Shown piece by piece: positions 6,042 through 6,351 of a DNA stretch of 6,351 nt. This DNA is from an uncultured Sphingobium sp. (GTDB lineage: Bacteria > Pseudomonadota > Alphaproteobacteria > Sphingomonadales > Sphingomonadaceae). Made by a program: the position numbers and the translations under genes. The notes under the pieces are model-generated. The model was not told where the DNA came from and made no database searches. It worked only from the letters and a program-made list of their open reading frames with translations. The stretch's first letter is position 1; each line of letters opens with the position of its first letter. The DNA lies in contig CAJYHD010000312.1 of NCBI GenBank assembly GCA_913773715.1, positions 1 through 6,351 of the forward strand, in the 5' to 3' direction.

Positions 6042-6109
6042 GGCGACGAGCCACAGCTCGCCCGCATCGGCCAAATCGGGCGATCGATTATTGATGTCAG
6101 CAGAACCAT
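6035..6109 (-). CDS. Short leader ORF (24 codons) overlapping the ssuA start
   Basis: ATG at 6109 is preceded by GAAGGA (6115-6120) with 5-nt spacing, the best ribosome binding site upstream of the ssuA-like gene, yet it is out of frame with that gene. It encodes 24 residues beginning MVLLTSIIDRP and ending CGSSPC. It stops at TAG 6037-6035, 7 nt into the GTG-initiated ssuA frame. Such overlap would allow ribosomes to reinitiate on the poorly served GTG. Cys codons at positions 19 and 24 (the last) suggest a cysteine-sensing leader, as described for sulfur genes in some bacteria; that is speculation here. It could equally mark an old frameshift or be chance. No family is recognised. Confidence 0.35.
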   Translation of the reverse strand: MVLLTSIIDRPIWPMRASCGSSPC

Positions 6110-6141
6110 GCCTATCCTTCAAAATCTATTACACAATTATC

Positions 6142-6160
6142 TATCATAGGAGTAGAGATA
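6142..6160. promoter_or_regulatory. Candidate operator, dyad TATC-N11-GATA, upstream of ssuA
   Basis: Read on the minus strand, TATC (6160-6157), an 11-nt centre beginning TCTACT, and GATA (6145-6142) are followed by a second GATA (6141-6138). Arms are perfect over 4 bp. The element matches the dyad before lysR (1965-1983) in spacing, core and the trailing GATA. It lies in an AT-rich strip, 100 nt upstream of GTG 6041 and 32 nt upstream of the short leader ATG. That leaves room for a promoter before the leader, as expected for a LysR-activated operon. No clear -35/-10 pair could be identified. Confidence 0.55.
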
Positions 6161-6169
6161 TGTCGCGAG

Positions 6170-6351
6170 AGCTTTGTTATGCGATTCATGAGAATTGCTT
6201 GTGAGCGTGCCGACGAGACCGATGCGCGATGTCGATGCCGCGACCGCAGACAGCAACGTCAGCGGCTCCAGTCGGTTGAGGAAATGCGGCGCGGCATCGG
6301 GCGTGATTTAGGGGGAGACGACGATGAAGACGAGGTCGAACTTCGCCGCCT
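6170..6351 (-). pseudogene. Relic of an NtaA/SnaA/DszA-type flavin monooxygenase
   Basis: One minus-strand frame, running in from the right edge, reads AKFDLVFIVVSP, then TAA (6310-6308), then [25 protein letters not shown] and [14 protein letters not shown]. This is the hallmark N-terminal region of the nitrilotriacetate/DszA branch of bacterial-luciferase-like monooxygenases (FDLxF, LEPxTLLSAxAAxTxRIGLVxT). Homology on both sides of the TAA is in the same frame, so the TAA is a nonsense change, probably at a Tyr codon. After TSNS only scattered agreement remains (Glu, Asn and Ala where SEPxNVAR is expected), and the frame ends at 6139-6137. The remaining roughly 350 residues of a 440-450-residue enzyme are absent. 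In living relatives these FMN-dependent enzymes oxidise sulfonates, sulfones or aminopolycarboxylates. The gene was likely once part of this sulfur cluster. Its 5' part lies outside the window. Confidence 0.75.

Noticed and set aside
6042..6122. TTG at 6122 as the start of the ssuA-like gene
   Set aside because: It would add 27 polar residues in front of a standard lipoprotein signal. The AAGGA sits downstream of this TTG and serves the ATG at 6109. GTG 6041 gives a normal signal peptide with lipobox Cys22.
6324..6351. Plus-strand ATG with GGGGGAG ribosome binding site reading MKTRSNFAA to the right edge, like the start of an exported receptor
   Set aside because: It is the complement of the minus-strand relic AKFDLVFIVVSP, whose homology continues in frame for about 35 more residues. 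The apparent ribosome binding site is just the complement of CTCCCCC. Only nine codons are visible.
1..6351. CRISPR arrays, tRNA or rRNA genes, insertion sequences, attachment sites
   Set aside because: No regularly spaced direct repeats, cloverleaf or rRNA-like sequence, transposase or terminal inverted repeats were recognised on either strand.

Overview
The window is GC-rich DNA whose codon usage and gene content suggest an alphaproteobacterium, most likely a sphingomonad (inference; no rRNA or marker gene is present). It carries a compact cluster for uptake and oxidation of an organic sulfur compound, built from aliphatic-sulfonate/taurine-type transporter genes, flavin- and thiol-oxidation genes and a LysR-type regulator.

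Layout, left to right. A minus-strand operon occupies 1-1775: an SsuC-like permease, an SsuB-like ATPase and, running off the left edge, the N-terminus of a probable cysteine/thiol dioxygenase. The genes are 2 nt apart or overlap by 4 nt. A 294-bp AT-richer intergenic region (1776-2069) follows, and a LysR-type regulator (2070-2906, plus strand) diverges from the permease. Convergent with the regulator is a second minus-strand operon (2923 to about 6109): an SsuA-like lipoprotein, an acyl-CoA-dehydrogenase-fold flavoprotein of the DszC/SfnB type, and a D-2-hydroxyacid dehydrogenase, 1-4 nt apart. At the right edge is a relic of an NtaA/SnaA/DszA-type flavin monooxygenase, with an in-frame stop and no C-terminal part.

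How the parts may work together (inference): SsuA-like protein binds a sulfur compound in the periplasm, and SsuC/SsuB from the other operon import it. The DszC/SfnB-like flavoprotein oxidises it with reduced flavin supplied from elsewhere, since no flavin reductase is visible. The thiol dioxygenase-like protein and the hydroxyacid dehydrogenase would handle sulfur- and carbon-containing products. The actual substrate cannot be read from the sequence.

The most notable non-coding signal is a pair of matching dyads, AATC-N11-GATT before lysR and TATC-N11-GATA before ssuA. The outer base pair differs but symmetry is kept, and the two sites share a TCTACT core and a following GATA. This looks like one operator present at both transcription units of a split ABC transporter. 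A second unusual feature is a 24-codon ORF with a good ribosome binding site, whose last codon is Cys and whose stop overlaps the best start of the ssuA-like gene.
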